Positions 9,915 to 18,593 of a stretch of DNA of 64,000 nucleotides are shown one piece after another. A program made the position numbers and the translations under genes. Source of the stretch: Streptomyces syringium. Its GTDB lineage: Bacteria; Actinomycetota; Actinomycetes; Streptomycetales; Streptomycetaceae. The stretch is from contig NZ_JAGIOH010000001.1 of NCBI RefSeq assembly GCF_017876625.1, positions 3,534,001 through 3,598,000 of the forward strand, given 5' to 3'. Each line of letters opens with the position of its first letter. The first letter of the stretch is position 1. A model generated the notes under the pieces. The model was not told where the DNA came from. It made no database searches and saw nothing but the letters and a program-made list of their open reading frames with translations.

Positions 9915-10676
9915 ATGGCACGAACCTTTGAGGAACTGGTGGCCGAGGCCGAGACCGTCCCGGTCGACGGCTGGGACTTCTCCTGGCTGGACGGCCGGGC
10001 CACCGAACAGCGCCCCTCCTGGGGCTACCAGCGCACGATGGGCGAGCACCTGGCCCGCGCGTCCGCCGCTCTCGACATCCAGACGGGCGGCGGTGAGGTC
10101 CTCGCCGGGGTGCCGAAGCTGCCCGCCCTGATGGTGGCCACGGAATCCTGGCCGCCGAACGTCACCAAGGCGACCGAGCTGCTGCACCCGCTCGGGGCGG
10201 TCGTCGTCGCGGACCCCGACGAGCCGCCCCTGCCGTTCGCCGACGCGGCCTTCGACCTGGTGACCAGCCGTCACCCCGCCACGGTGTGGTGGTCGGAGAT
10301 CGCCCGGGTGCTCCGGCCCGGCGGCACCTACCTCGCCCAGCACGTCGGCCCGGCCAGCGTCTTCGAGCTGGTCGAGTACTTCCTCGGCCCGCAGCCCGAG
10401 GAGATCCGCCGCAGGCGCCACCCCGACGACGAACGGCGGGAGGCGGAGGCGGCCGGCCTTCAGGTCCACGACCTGCGGCTGGAGTCCCTGCGGACCGAGT
10501 TCTTCGACATCGGCGCGGTGATCTACTTCCTGCGTAAGGTGATCTGGATGGTCCCCGGCTTCACCGTCGACCGGTACCGCGACCGGCTGCGCGAGCTCGA
10601 CGAACGCATCCGGGCCGAGGGCCCCTTCGTCGCGCACGCGACCCGCTTCCTGATCGAGGCCCGCAAGCCGGCCTGA
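9915..10676 (+). CDS. Class I SAM-dependent methyltransferase, substrate unknown
   Basis: This 253-aa methyltransferase has a type-11 fold. The N-terminal 70 residues are family-specific. ATESWPPNVTKATELLHPLGAVVV occupies the place of the SAM-binding motif I region, followed by LPFADAAFDLVTSRH (motif IV) and ARVLRPGGTYLAQHVG (post-IV). The classical GxGxG loop is not present. An Arg-rich segment follows (IRRRRHPDDERREAEAAG). The ATG at 9915 was chosen because it begins the conserved N-terminus MARTFEEL; the open frame runs further upstream. It converges on the next gene with an 11-bp gap. Confidence 0.8.
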   Translation: MARTFEELVAEAETVPVDGWDFSWLDGRATEQRPSWGYQRTMGEHLARASAALDIQTGGGEVLAGVPKLPALMVATESWPPNVTKATELLHPLGAVVVADPDEPPLPFADAAFDLVTSRHPATVWWSEIARVLRPGGTYLAQHVGPASVFELVEYFLGPQPEEIRRRRHPDDERREAEAAGLQVHDLRLESLRTEFFDIGAVIYFLRKVIWMVPGFTVDRYRDRLRELDERIRAEGPFVAHATRFLIEARKPA

Positions 10677-10687
10677 CGCCGCCTGCC

Positions 10688-12031
10688 CTAGTCCGGCCAG
10701 GACAGGGTGGTCAGGTCGCGGAGGGATTCGGCGGGGGCCAGCAGGCCCTTGGGGGCGTCGCGGAACCGGGAGCTGACCAGCCCCACCAGCGCACCGGTCC
10801 CGACGTGGAAGGCCGGAGCGCCCCCGAGGCCGGGGACGAGCTCTCCCTCCACCCGCACCCAGCTACCGGTCCGGCCCTTGACCTCCAGCAGGCACGAATA
10901 GTGCCCCGCCGGCTTGTGATCGCTGCCGTATCCGCTGACCAGCAGTCGGCTGCCCGGGGAGGGCTGCATGTCGATCTCGACGGCCGGCACGGACGCGGCG
11001 ACGGGAGAGGCCAGCCGCAGTACCGCCAGCCTCGGGAATGCCTCCGGACTCGTCCGGTCCTCGGACGGCAGCCACTCCACCACGGTCGCGTCCACGCGCT
11101 TGTTGTTCGCTACGACCGCCACCGGCTCCGCTGTGCCAGGGGGCCCGATCGCCGACCACGTGGTGACGACGGTCGTGGGGCCGAGGAGCAGGCCGTTGCT
11201 CATGATCCGGCCATCGATCAGCAACTGCACCGTCATGGCATCGGCGAACCGCTCGTCGATGCCCGTCTCCGTCGAGCTGATGTTGTAGACGACATCGCCG
11301 TGGATGACGTTGCGATGCGCGCTCCCGTCGCCGCCCACGGGGCCGACGGCCGTCGACCCGCCCGGCCCGTCCTCGCGTGGACCGTCTTCGGTCTCGGCTT
11401 CGGCCAGTTGTCGTTCGAGCTGGTCACAGCGTTCCTCCGCCTGCCGGTGCAAGGCCCGGGCCTGCTCCAGCTCCTCCTTCAGCTGCCGGATCTCCGCGCA
11501 CAGCCGCGCCCGTTCGGCACCCCTGTCCATGCCGTCGGCATCCCCGTCGTCGACGGGTGGCCCGGGGTCCAGGGAGATCGAGGCCTGGAGTTCACGGAAC
11601 TGCATCTGCAGGTCCCGGATGCGATGCTCCCGGTCCCGCAGGGTGTCCTCCAGCCACCGCTCGCGCGTGGCCACCCGCCGTGCCTGCTCATCGGCCAGCG
11701 CCAACCGCTGTTCGAGCAGTTGAATCCTGTGGGTGGGGCTCTTGCCCGCCTCGAGCGCGGCGAGGTGCAGGGAGCGCAGCATCTCCGTCGTCTCGGCGGT
11801 CGGCACCGTGCCCCGTTCCTCCGCGACGTCGTGCAGCAGGTTGAGGACGAACTCCCACGGCGGCAGCCGTTGGCCACTGAGGTAGCGGGAGATCGTCGAG
11901 GAGTCATAGCGCCTGCGGGCGGCATAGCGCCTCTCGGAGATCCTCAGCCCCACGAAGAGCCCGCGCAATGCTTCCGCCAGTGCCCGCATCTCGCGCGAGA
12001 GCCCCTGCCCGAACTGCCGTAACTCCGTCAC
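10688..12031 (-). CDS. HTH / coiled-coil / degenerate trypsin-fold protein (TTA codon)
   Basis: A 447-aa protein of unknown role. Residues 30-60 resemble an XRE-type helix-turn-helix (RRYDSSTISRYLSGQRLPP). Residues about 100-155 and 171-212 are coiled coils. The linker RNVIHGDVVYNIS (240-252) leads into a trypsin-like beta-barrel (about 260-445). The catalytic residues are absent: the His site reads VVTTWSAI (Ser293), the Asp site FPRLAVLRL, and the GDSGGP site GLGGAP (Gly403). It should therefore bind rather than cut. The start is GTG at 12029-12031 after GGGGG. Codon 4 is TTA, so translation probably needs the bldA tRNA. It is divergent from a small membrane protein. Confidence 0.75.
   Translation of the reverse strand: MTELRQFGQGLSREMRALAEALRGLFVGLRISERRYAARRRYDSSTISRYLSGQRLPPWEFVLNLLHDVAEERGTVPTAETTEMLRSLHLAALEAGKSPTHRIQLLEQRLALADEQARRVATRERWLEDTLRDREHRIRDLQMQFRELQASISLDPGPPVDDGDADGMDRGAERARLCAEIRQLKEELEQARALHRQAEERCDQLERQLAEAETEDGPREDGPGGSTAVGPVGGDGSAHRNVIHGDVVYNISSTETGIDERFADAMTVQLLIDGRIMSNGLLLGPTTVVTTWSAIGPPGTAEPVAVVANNKRVDATVVEWLPSEDRTSPEAFPRLAVLRLASPVAASVPAVEIDMQPSPGSRLLVSGYGSDHKPAGHYSCLLEVKGRTGSWVRVEGELVPGLGGAPAFHVGTGALVGLVSSRFRDAPKGLLAPAESLRDLTTLSWPD
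12020..12022 (-). promoter_or_regulatory. TTA leucine codon (bldA checkpoint), codon 4
   Basis: On the minus strand the gene begins GTG ACG GAG TTA. TTA codons are rare in Streptomyces and are read only by the developmentally controlled bldA tRNA. Position 4 is typical of genes placed under that control. Confidence 0.8.
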
Positions 12032-12152
12032 GGAATCCCCCGATCGCCGCTCGGGTGCTGCCGACCGCCCGGCAGCACCGCTGCACCTGCCGCAGCACAC
12101 CCCTCCCCCTCGACCGTGGGTGATACACCACAGCAAGCGGGGGAGAGCCTCA

Positions 12153-12326
12153 ATGCGCAACAACAAGCAGGGGTCGCACGACCTCATCGTCTTCGTCGCC
12201 GTACTCGCCACGGGCATCGTCCTCATCTGCCTGGGCGTGGCGCCGCAGTCCCTGGCGACGATCGCCATCGCACTGTCCGGCCTGTACGCGTCGTGGCGCG
12301 GCGGCCGGCCCGGCCCCCGGGCGTGA
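12153..12326 (+). CDS. Small two-helix membrane protein
   Basis: A 57-aa protein with a short basic N-terminus (MRNNKQGSHD) and two hydrophobic segments (about 11-27 and 31-45), ending in an Arg/Gly/Pro tail. I recognise no family. The ATG at 12153 has a good ribosome site (GGGGGAG, 8 nt spacing); an in-frame ATG further upstream is less likely. It is divergent, 121 bp away, from the HTH pseudo-trypsin gene, which suggests joint control or a functional pair. It could also be an unrelated small envelope protein. Confidence 0.65.
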   Translation: MRNNKQGSHDLIVFVAVLATGIVLICLGVAPQSLATIAIALSGLYASWRGGRPGPRA

Positions 12327-12367
12327 ACCGCCCTCGGATGCGGCCGGAGCCGATTATCGTGGCGGGC

Positions 12368-12808
12368 GTGACCGAGACCTGGGATCCGAACGCCGCCGGT
12401 GTGCTGACGCTGCCGTCCGGGCGGCTCGTGCGCGGGCGGGGGCTGCGGCGGGCCCTGCCGGCCGGGGTCACGCCCACCTTCGCCGTGTATCTGCTCGGCA
12501 AGCAGCCGCCCGAAGTGCCCTGGGAGGCACGGTGGTTGCGGTGGCCGGACTTCCGGCTGCCCGCCCGGGGCGCGGATGCCCGGGGCGTGCTGGGCGAGGC
12601 CTGGGAGCGGGCCGGTGGCGACCGGGTCGAGGTGGCCTGCGGGGGCGGCCGGGGGCGCACCGGGACGGCTCTGGCCTGCATCGCCGTGCTCGACGGGGTG
12701 CCGGCCGACCGGGCGGTGGCCTTCGTCCGCGAGCACTACGACCCGCACGCCGTCGAGACTCCCTGGCAGCGGCGCTACGTACGGCGCTTCGCGGACGGGC
12801 CGGCGTAG
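12368..12808 (+). CDS. PTP-superfamily (dual-specificity-like) phosphatase
   Basis: A 146-aa protein with the cysteine-phosphatase P-loop CGGGRGRTGTAL (CX5R-T) at about residues 97-108. A possible general acid lies in RWPDFRLP. It is small and has no extra domains. The GTG at 12368 begins VTETWDPNAAG, which matches the N-terminus I expect for this Streptomyces family. An in-frame ATG at 12338 is the alternative. It starts 41 bp after the small membrane protein and may share its transcript. The substrate is unknown. Confidence 0.78.
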   Translation: MTETWDPNAAGVLTLPSGRLVRGRGLRRALPAGVTPTFAVYLLGKQPPEVPWEARWLRWPDFRLPARGADARGVLGEAWERAGGDRVEVACGGGRGRTGTALACIAVLDGVPADRAVAFVREHYDPHAVETPWQRRYVRRFADGPA

Positions 12809-12831
12809 GCGCGCGCCGGGCGGCGCGCGCC
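12808..12831. terminator. Bidirectional hairpin between convergent genes
   Basis: Two GGCGCGCGCC arms (12808-12817 and 12822-12831), each self-complementary, with a 4-nt loop. It sits between the phosphatase stop and the stop of the convergent reductase. Confidence 0.6.
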
Positions 12832-12839
12832 GACCGCCG

Positions 12840-14117
12840 TCAGGAGCGCGGAGCCACCTTGCTCAGCCCGTTGATGATGCGGTCCATCGCGTCGCCGCCC
12901 GTCGGGTCCGTCAGGTTCGCCAGCATCTTGAGCGTGAACTTCATCAGCAGCGGGTGCGTCAGACCGCGCTGCGTCGCGATCTGCATGACCTTCGGGTTGC
13001 CGATGAGCTTCACGAACGCGCGGCCCAGCGTGTAGTAGCCGCCGTAGGTGTCCTTGAGGACCTTCGGGTAGCGCTGGAGGGCCAGCTCGCGCTGGGCGTA
13101 GGAGGAGCGGGCGTGGGCCTGGACGATGACGTCCGCGGCGAGCTGGCCGGACTCCATGGCGTAGGCGATGCCCTCGCCGTTGAACGGATTGACCAGGCCG
13201 CCCGCGTCGCCGACGAGCAACAGGCCGCGCGTGTAGTGCGGTTGGCGGTTGAAGGCCATCGGGAGTGCGGCGCCGCGGATCGGCATCGTCATGTTGTCCG
13301 GGGTGTAGCCCCAGTCCTCCGGCATCGAGGCGCACCACGCCTTGAGGATCTCGCGCCAGTCCAGCTCCTTGAAGGAGTTGGAGGTGTTCAGGACGCCGAG
13401 GCCGACGTTGGACGTGCCGTCGCCCATGCCGAAGATCCAGCCGTAGCCGGGCAGCAGCCGGTCGGTGGCGCCGCGCCGGTCCCACAGCTCCAGCCACGAC
13501 TCCAGGTAGTCGTCGTCGTGGCGCGGGGAGGTGAAGTACGTACGGACGGCCACGCCCATCGGGCGGTCCTCGCGGCGGTGCAGGCCCATCGCGAGGGAGA
13601 GCCGGGTGGAGTTGCCGTCGGCGGCGACCACCAGGGGGGCGTGGAAGGTGACCGGCGTCTTCTCCTCGCCGAGCTTGGCGTGCACGCCGGTGATGCGGCC
13701 CGTGCGGTCGTCGATGACGGGCGCGCCCACGTTGCAGCGCTCGTACAGCCGGGCGCCGGCCTTCTGGGCCTGGCGGGCGAGCTGCTCGTCGAAGTCGTCG
13801 CGCTTACGGACCAGGCCGTAGTCGGGGTAGGAGGCGAGGTCCGGCCAGTCGAGCTGGAGGCGGACGCCGCCGCCGATGATGCGCAGGCCCTTGTTGCGCA
13901 GCCAGCCCGCCTCCTCGGAGATGTCGATCCCCATGGAGACGAGCTGCTTGGTGGCCCGCGGGGTCAGGCCGTCACCGCACACCTTCTCGCGCGGGAACGC
14001 CGTCTTCTCCAGCAGGAGGACGTCGAGCCCCGCCTTGGCCAGGTAGTACGCGGTGGTCGAGCCGGCGGGACCCGCCCCGACCACGATCACATCGGCGCTG
14101 CGCTCTGAGTCGGTCAC
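12840..14117 (-). CDS. Geranylgeranyl-reductase-family flavoprotein, probable menaquinone side-chain reductase
   Basis: A 425-aa FAD-dependent oxidoreductase. The N-terminal dinucleotide fold reads DVIVVGAGPAGSTTAYYLAKAG. The family motif KVCGDGLTPRA follows, and the second FAD motif is LLVGDAGGLVNPFNGEGIAYAMESG. It probably saturates isoprene units of menaquinone, like mycobacterial MenJ. Streptomyces make partly saturated MK-9, and this gene lies two genes from menG, as menJ does in mycobacteria. The alternative is reduction of another prenyl lipid such as geranylgeranyl diphosphate or a carotenoid precursor. Family assignment is firm; the substrate is inferred from context. Confidence 0.85.
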   Translation of the reverse strand: MTDSERSADVIVVGAGPAGSTTAYYLAKAGLDVLLLEKTAFPREKVCGDGLTPRATKQLVSMGIDISEEAGWLRNKGLRIIGGGVRLQLDWPDLASYPDYGLVRKRDDFDEQLARQAQKAGARLYERCNVGAPVIDDRTGRITGVHAKLGEEKTPVTFHAPLVVAADGNSTRLSLAMGLHRREDRPMGVAVRTYFTSPRHDDDYLESWLELWDRRGATDRLLPGYGWIFGMGDGTSNVGLGVLNTSNSFKELDWREILKAWCASMPEDWGYTPDNMTMPIRGAALPMAFNRQPHYTRGLLLVGDAGGLVNPFNGEGIAYAMESGQLAADVIVQAHARSSYAQRELALQRYPKVLKDTYGGYYTLGRAFVKLIGNPKVMQIATQRGLTHPLLMKFTLKMLANLTDPTGGDAMDRIINGLSKVAPRS

Positions 14118-14225
14118 GGTCGGCTCTCCCGTTCGGCGAGGGGCTGGTCACGACCGAGTCTATGAGCCGGACGGGTACGGGCGGCCAGTGGCCACCCCGT
14201 ACCCTTCCGCCCGGAGCGGCCCCCG

Positions 14226-16661
14226 CTAGTCGATGTCGAGCGGGGCGACCCTCCAGTACCGCACCGCGTTGTCGAAGACGGTCCGCGTAGCGGTCCAGTT
14301 CTCGTCGTAGTCCTCGTACTGGATGGCGTACTCGGTGCCGGTGTCGTCGATGTACGCCTGGTCGATGGAGCGCACGAGACGGCCGGAGCCCTTCTCCTTG
14401 TACGTCCACTCCCACAGCGCGCCCGGCTTGCCCTGGAACCTGTTGGCCGTCAGCTGGACCCGCTGGTAGCCGTCCTGCCGGGAGACCACCTTCTCCAGCT
14501 CCAGGAAGTGGTCGTGCGCGGACTTCCCGAGGTCCCTGGCGATGCCGACGCGCAGGTGGCGGAAGCCCGTGGAGCCCACGAAGTCGATCTGGCCGCTGCC
14601 CTTGTCCATGCGGTGCCAGCCGTCGGGCAGCACGACCGAGAAGCCCTCGGGGGCGATCGTCGTCGAGTAGCCGCTGGGCAGGTCCTTCTCCGGAACGGGC
14701 CCGTCGTGGAACGGGGCCGGGGAGGACGGAGAGGTGGAGGGGGACATGGAGGGGGACGTGGAGGGAGAGGCGGGCGGCTGCGCCGTGGCCGGGCCGCCGC
14801 TCGCCTTCGCGCCCTCTGCCGGGCTCGCGGCGGGCTTGTTCGCCTGGGCGGTCCCGCCGCCGCTCTTCTCGTCGTTCTTCTTGTTCATCAGCAGCACACC
14901 GCCCGCGGCGGCGCCGCCCACCACGAAGGCGGCGAGACCGACGGCCACCCACATGAAGATCCGGCTACGGCCGGTGCGGCGCGGCGGAGTTGCCGCGGGA
15001 GCCACCGGGGCCGGGGTGACGTCCGTGACGGCCGTCGGCACCTCGGGTGCGGGAGGGGCGGCAGGAGCCGCGGGGGCCGCCGACACCGCCGGGGCGACCG
15101 GCGGCTGTGCGGGCGCTGCGGGAGGCCCGGTGGGCGCTGCGGGTGCGGCGGGTGCGGCGGGTGCCGTGGGCGCCGCAGGGGCCGGCCACGCCACCGGCGG
15201 TGCCGGGTAGCCCGGCGGGACGCCCGGTGTCGTGCGTCCGGTACGGGTGAGGAACGCGGCCAGGAGCACCGCTCCCGCCGTCCACAGCAGGCCGAACAGC
15301 AGCGACTCACCGACGTTCGGCCCCATCCGGCCCCCGCCGGACTGCGAGCCGTAACCGAAGCTCGTCCCCGCCGACATCTCCATCTCCGCGCCGGAGACGA
15401 GGGACAGCAGCCAGAACGCCCCGAGGAAGAAGGCCCCGGAGAGGATCTGTTCGCGCCGGTCGGCCGAGCGCCGTGCCAGCAGGAGGGCCAGGATCACCGC
15501 GCACACGACGCCGAGCGCCAGCGCGCCGGTCTGGGCCCAGCCGCCGTAGGTGTCACCGAGTTGGGAGAGCCCGAAGGTGCCGCCCTCCTCGCCACCGCGG
15601 CCCTTGGCGGCCGACGCCTCCACGCTCGCGCCCCACGACAGCCCGAGCGCCATGAGCGCCAGGTTGACGAGGACCAGCAGCGAGGCCAGCACACCCCAGC
15701 CGGACACGTCGCTCTCGTGCGAGGCGACGACCACGAACACGACGACGGCGCAGAGCGCGACCGTCAGACCGAGGGCGCGCAGGGCGGTGCCCCACGCCCG
15801 TACGGCCATCAACGCGCCCGCGCCGGACCGGGCGAGGAGCTCCTCGCGGCACAGCACGCTCGCGCTCACCGCGCCCGACAGCGCGAACGTGAACAGCGCG
15901 GCGAGCACCGGGGAGGTGTCGACCGTGAAGAGCTTCACGTCCGGCTGCCCGTACAGGCCGAGCACCAGCACGACCGCGCCCGACAGCAGCCCGATCCGCA
16001 GCGCGGCCTCCGCGCCGCCGCCCGCGCCCTGCGGCCGCGAGCGGCGCAGCAGACGCGCGCCGAGCGCCACGGCGCCCGCCCACGCGAGCGTGAACGTCAG
16101 CAGCCATACGGACAGCGAGCCGCCGCCCTGGACGAACATGGTGATGAGGCTGCCGCCGCGGCGGGTCTCCACCTCGAAGGTGCCACCGAGGCCCTGCATC
16201 AGGACCGCGATGACGACCTGGAAGCGGTCACTCCAATGAGCGAAGTCCGCCTCCTCGTAGTCGTCCGAGGAGGGGAGGGAGACCGCCAGCGCGAGGACGA
16301 GCAGGAGGGCGGTCGGCCACAGGACGGCCTTGGCCGAGCCCAGCCAGTCGCCGGTGAACGTCCGGCGCAGGAACAGCGCGCCGGGGCCGGGCTGCGCGTA
16401 GCCGCCCTGCGGCGCGTAGGCAGGCGGCGCGGGTGACGAGGGCGGCGGTGGCAGGGGCGGTGCCGCGGGCGGCACGGACGGCGGTGCCGCGGGCGGCACG
16501 GACGGCGGTGCCGCGGGCGGCACGGACGGGGTCGCCGAGACGGCGGCCGGAGTCGCCGAGGCAGCCGCACCCGCCTCCTGCGGACGCTCCCGGCCACACT
16601 TCATGCAGAAACGCGCGTCCTGGACGAACGCGGAACCACAGGCAGGACAGAACGACGGCAA
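14226..16661 (-). CDS. Zinc-ribbon multi-pass membrane protein with extracellular C-terminal domain
   Basis: An 811-aa protein of unknown function. It begins with a double zinc ribbon half (CPACGSAF...CMKCGRE), then a Pro-rich linker with three octapeptide repeats. About ten hydrophobic segments follow (roughly residues 110-480), then a second Ala/Pro linker, a single helix (about 590-612) and a Ser/Pro/Thr spacer. The C-terminal domain of about 150 aa (VVLPDGWHRMDKG...NAVRYWRV) resembles the extracellular domains seen after Streptomyces kinases. The start is TTG (16659-16661), with GGGAG 6 nt upstream. It lies between menG and the menJ-like gene. Confidence 0.78.
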   Translation of the reverse strand: MPSFCPACGSAFVQDARFCMKCGRERPQEAGAAASATPAAVSATPSVPPAAPPSVPPAAPPSVPPAAPPLPPPPSSPAPPAYAPQGGYAQPGPGALFLRRTFTGDWLGSAKAVLWPTALLLVLALAVSLPSSDDYEEADFAHWSDRFQVVIAVLMQGLGGTFEVETRRGGSLITMFVQGGGSLSVWLLTFTLAWAGAVALGARLLRRSRPQGAGGGAEAALRIGLLSGAVVLVLGLYGQPDVKLFTVDTSPVLAALFTFALSGAVSASVLCREELLARSGAGALMAVRAWGTALRALGLTVALCAVVVFVVVASHESDVSGWGVLASLLVLVNLALMALGLSWGASVEASAAKGRGGEEGGTFGLSQLGDTYGGWAQTGALALGVVCAVILALLLARRSADRREQILSGAFFLGAFWLLSLVSGAEMEMSAGTSFGYGSQSGGGRMGPNVGESLLFGLLWTAGAVLLAAFLTRTGRTTPGVPPGYPAPPVAWPAPAAPTAPAAPAAPAAPTGPPAAPAQPPVAPAVSAAPAAPAAPPAPEVPTAVTDVTPAPVAPAATPPRRTGRSRIFMWVAVGLAAFVVGGAAAGGVLLMNKKNDEKSGGGTAQANKPAASPAEGAKASGGPATAQPPASPSTSPSMSPSTSPSSPAPFHDGPVPEKDLPSGYSTTIAPEGFSVVLPDGWHRMDKGSGQIDFVGSTGFRHLRVGIARDLGKSAHDHFLELEKVVSRQDGYQRVQLTANRFQGKPGALWEWTYKEKGSGRLVRSIDQAYIDDTGTEYAIQYEDYDENWTATRTVFDNAVRYWRVAPLDID
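16459..16530 (-). repeat. Three tandem 24-bp units coding a Pro-rich linker
   Basis: Units at 16459-16482, 16483-16506 and 16507-16530 are identical except for the last base of the third. Each encodes the octapeptide PPSVPPAA in the linker after the zinc ribbon. Copy number is likely to vary between strains. Confidence 0.9.
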
Positions 16662-16785
16662 TGGTGCTCCCGTATTCGGGCGGGCGGTTCGGATGGGGGG
16701 TGCGGATGATCGTACAGATCACGCACCCTGCCCATGACAAACCGTCAATACGCGCCCGAATTGCGGGGTATGCCGTGCCCAAGGG

Positions 16786-17484
16786 TTACCCGGCGTGCTT
16801 GATCCCCCGGTGCAGGGCCACGACTCCGCCCGTCAGATTGCGCCAGGCGACCTTGGACCAGCCGGCCTGCTGGAGCCGTGCCGCGAGCGCGGCCTGGTCG
16901 GGCCAGGCGCGGATCGACTCGGCGAGGTAGACGTAGGCGTCGGGGTTGCTGCTGACGGCCGTCGCGACCGGCGGCAGGGCCCGCATCAGGTACTCGGTGT
17001 AGACGGTGCGGAACGGCGCCCACGTGGGGTGGCTGAACTCGCAGATCACCACGCGCCCACCGGGCTTCGTCACCCGCAGCAGCTCGCGCAGCGCGGTGTC
17101 GGTCTCCTGCACATTGCGCAGCCCGAAGGAGATCGTGACGGCGTCGAACACGTCGTCCGCGAAGGGAAGCCGGGTGGCGTCACCGGCGGTGAGCGGCAGC
17201 CACGGGTGGCGCTTCTTGCCCTCGCGCAGCATGCCGACGGAGAAGTCGCACGGCACGACGTAGGCGCCGTCGGCGGTGAAGGGCATCGAGGAGGTGCCCG
17301 TGCCGGCCGCGAGGTCCAGCACCTTCTCCCCCGGGCGCGCGGCCACCGCGCGGGCCACCGCCTTGCGCCACAGGCGGGCCTGGCCGAGCGACAGCACGTC
17401 GTTGGTCAGGTCGTATTTCGCCGCCACGTCGTCGAACATCGCGGCGACTTCGTGCGGCTGCTTGTCCAGGGATGCTCGGGTCAC
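16786..17484 (-). CDS. menG: Demethylmenaquinone methyltransferase (MenG/UbiE)
   Basis: A 232-aa SAM methyltransferase for the last core step of menaquinone synthesis. It shows the UbiE signature [19 protein letters not shown], motif [32 protein letters not shown] and [14 protein letters not shown]. The start is GTG at 17482-17484 ([18 protein letters not shown]). The open frame extends upstream, but that part is not family sequence. The stop is TAA. It fits the mqn genes in this window, because this step is common to the classical and futalosine routes. Confidence 0.95.
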   Translation of the reverse strand: MTRASLDKQPHEVAAMFDDVAAKYDLTNDVLSLGQARLWRKAVARAVAARPGEKVLDLAAGTGTSSMPFTADGAYVVPCDFSVGMLREGKKRHPWLPLTAGDATRLPFADDVFDAVTISFGLRNVQETDTALRELLRVTKPGGRVVICEFSHPTWAPFRTVYTEYLMRALPPVATAVSSNPDAYVYLAESIRAWPDQAALAARLQQAGWSKVAWRNLTGGVVALHRGIKHAG

Positions 17485-17867
17485 GCCCCCATTGTTCACG
17501 GTGCGCGTCCGGCGCGGGGCGCCGGTACCCCATTCGCCTGGTCGAGGACGGCGCGCTCCCCTTGGCGGGCCGCCGCCCCGCGATGCCGACTGCGCCGCCC
17601 CGGAAACCCCCGCTTCCCGGGACCGCCGGCCCCTGCCCGACCGCCCCCTCGACGGCCGATGCTTCCTCCGGCGTGCGCGTCCTTGCGGCCCGGCAGTACG
17701 TATGGTTGCCCGAGCCCTCCACAGGGCGCATCGCGAAGCGGCCTGAGCGGCCGTCCCCGCGGTTTCCATCCTGGTGGGTGAAGCGGTAGCGGTGACTCCC
17801 CTTGATGCGGCTCTGACGTGCGGTGACGGCGTCCTGACGGATCACTGACGGCGAGAGCGCCACTTGC
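17485..17867. other. Intergenic region upstream of menG (no gene seen)
   Basis: These 383 bp lie between the menG start and the stop of the upstream Uma2 gene, both on the minus strand. Open frames here are in low-complexity GC-rich sequence without recognisable protein or a convincing start. It should contain the menG promoter, but I see no clear -35/-10 pair. Confidence 0.5.
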
Positions 17868-18485
17868 TCAGATCCTGAGCAAGGCCGTCAGGTCGATCTC
17901 GACCGGGAATGGCAGTTCCGTGACCAACTTCTCCCGGTGGACCGGGTGCATAGGTGCCGGAATGTACGACCGTGAATCGACGGGCAGCCAGAACTCGTGC
18001 ACGGCAAGGCGCCGGTCCGACTCAAGCTCGATGCGCCAGTAATGCGGAACCTTGGCCTCGGCGAACAACGCGGGCTTACGAATCCGGTCTTCACTCTTCG
18101 ACCCGGTCGACACCACTTCCACGGCCAGCCGCACCCTGTCCACAGAGGTGCACTCCACGGCGAAGATATCGAGGTCCGTCGCGTCGAAGACGACCACATC
18201 CGGCTTCCGGACGTTGTTCTCGTCCAACATCACACACCGCTCGACGTTGACCGCGCAATTGTCCGGCATCGCCTGCTCGAGCTCTCGGAGGAGTTTGCCA
18301 CGCACGCAGTCGTGCCACAGTTTCGTCCGTCCACGAACCGTGATCCCTCCGTCCACGAGTTCCCAGCCGAAGGGCAGCTCAAGATCCTTCACCTGGTCGA
18401 ACGTCCAGCCCTCGGAGGGCGGAAACATCCAGTTGTCCGTGGTGGCGACCTCGTCGCGTCGGCGAGTAGTCCCAACTGCTCCCAT
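17868..18485 (-). CDS. Uma2-family (DUF820) putative endonuclease-fold protein
   Basis: A 205-aa member of the Uma2/DUF820 family, with a restriction-endonuclease-like fold and unknown role, abundant in Streptomyces. The family pattern is visible: GWELVDGGITVRG, KPDVVVFDA, AVEVVSTGSKSEDRIRKPALFAEAKVPHYWRI (the D/E-x-E...K core), and a C-terminal PFPVEIDLTALL. The start is uncertain. ATG at 18483-18485 is used; a GTG at 18542 would add 19 residues, but neither has a strong ribosome site. Confidence 0.75.
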   Translation of the reverse strand: MGAVGTTRRRDEVATTDNWMFPPSEGWTFDQVKDLELPFGWELVDGGITVRGRTKLWHDCVRGKLLRELEQAMPDNCAVNVERCVMLDENNVRKPDVVVFDATDLDIFAVECTSVDRVRLAVEVVSTGSKSEDRIRKPALFAEAKVPHYWRIELESDRRLAVHEFWLPVDSRSYIPAPMHPVHREKLVTELPFPVEIDLTALLRI

Positions 18486-18593
18486 GGACGCGAGTGTGGA
18501 CGTAGGTACGGTTCGCGGTCCTACATACGACGGTAGTGCCACCCGAAGTGGTGATTACCCGTAACGCCATTGACGACGCCCGGCCGCAGGCCG

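Noticed and set aside
10688..12031. Active serine protease
   Set aside because: His, Asp and Ser positions are all substituted.
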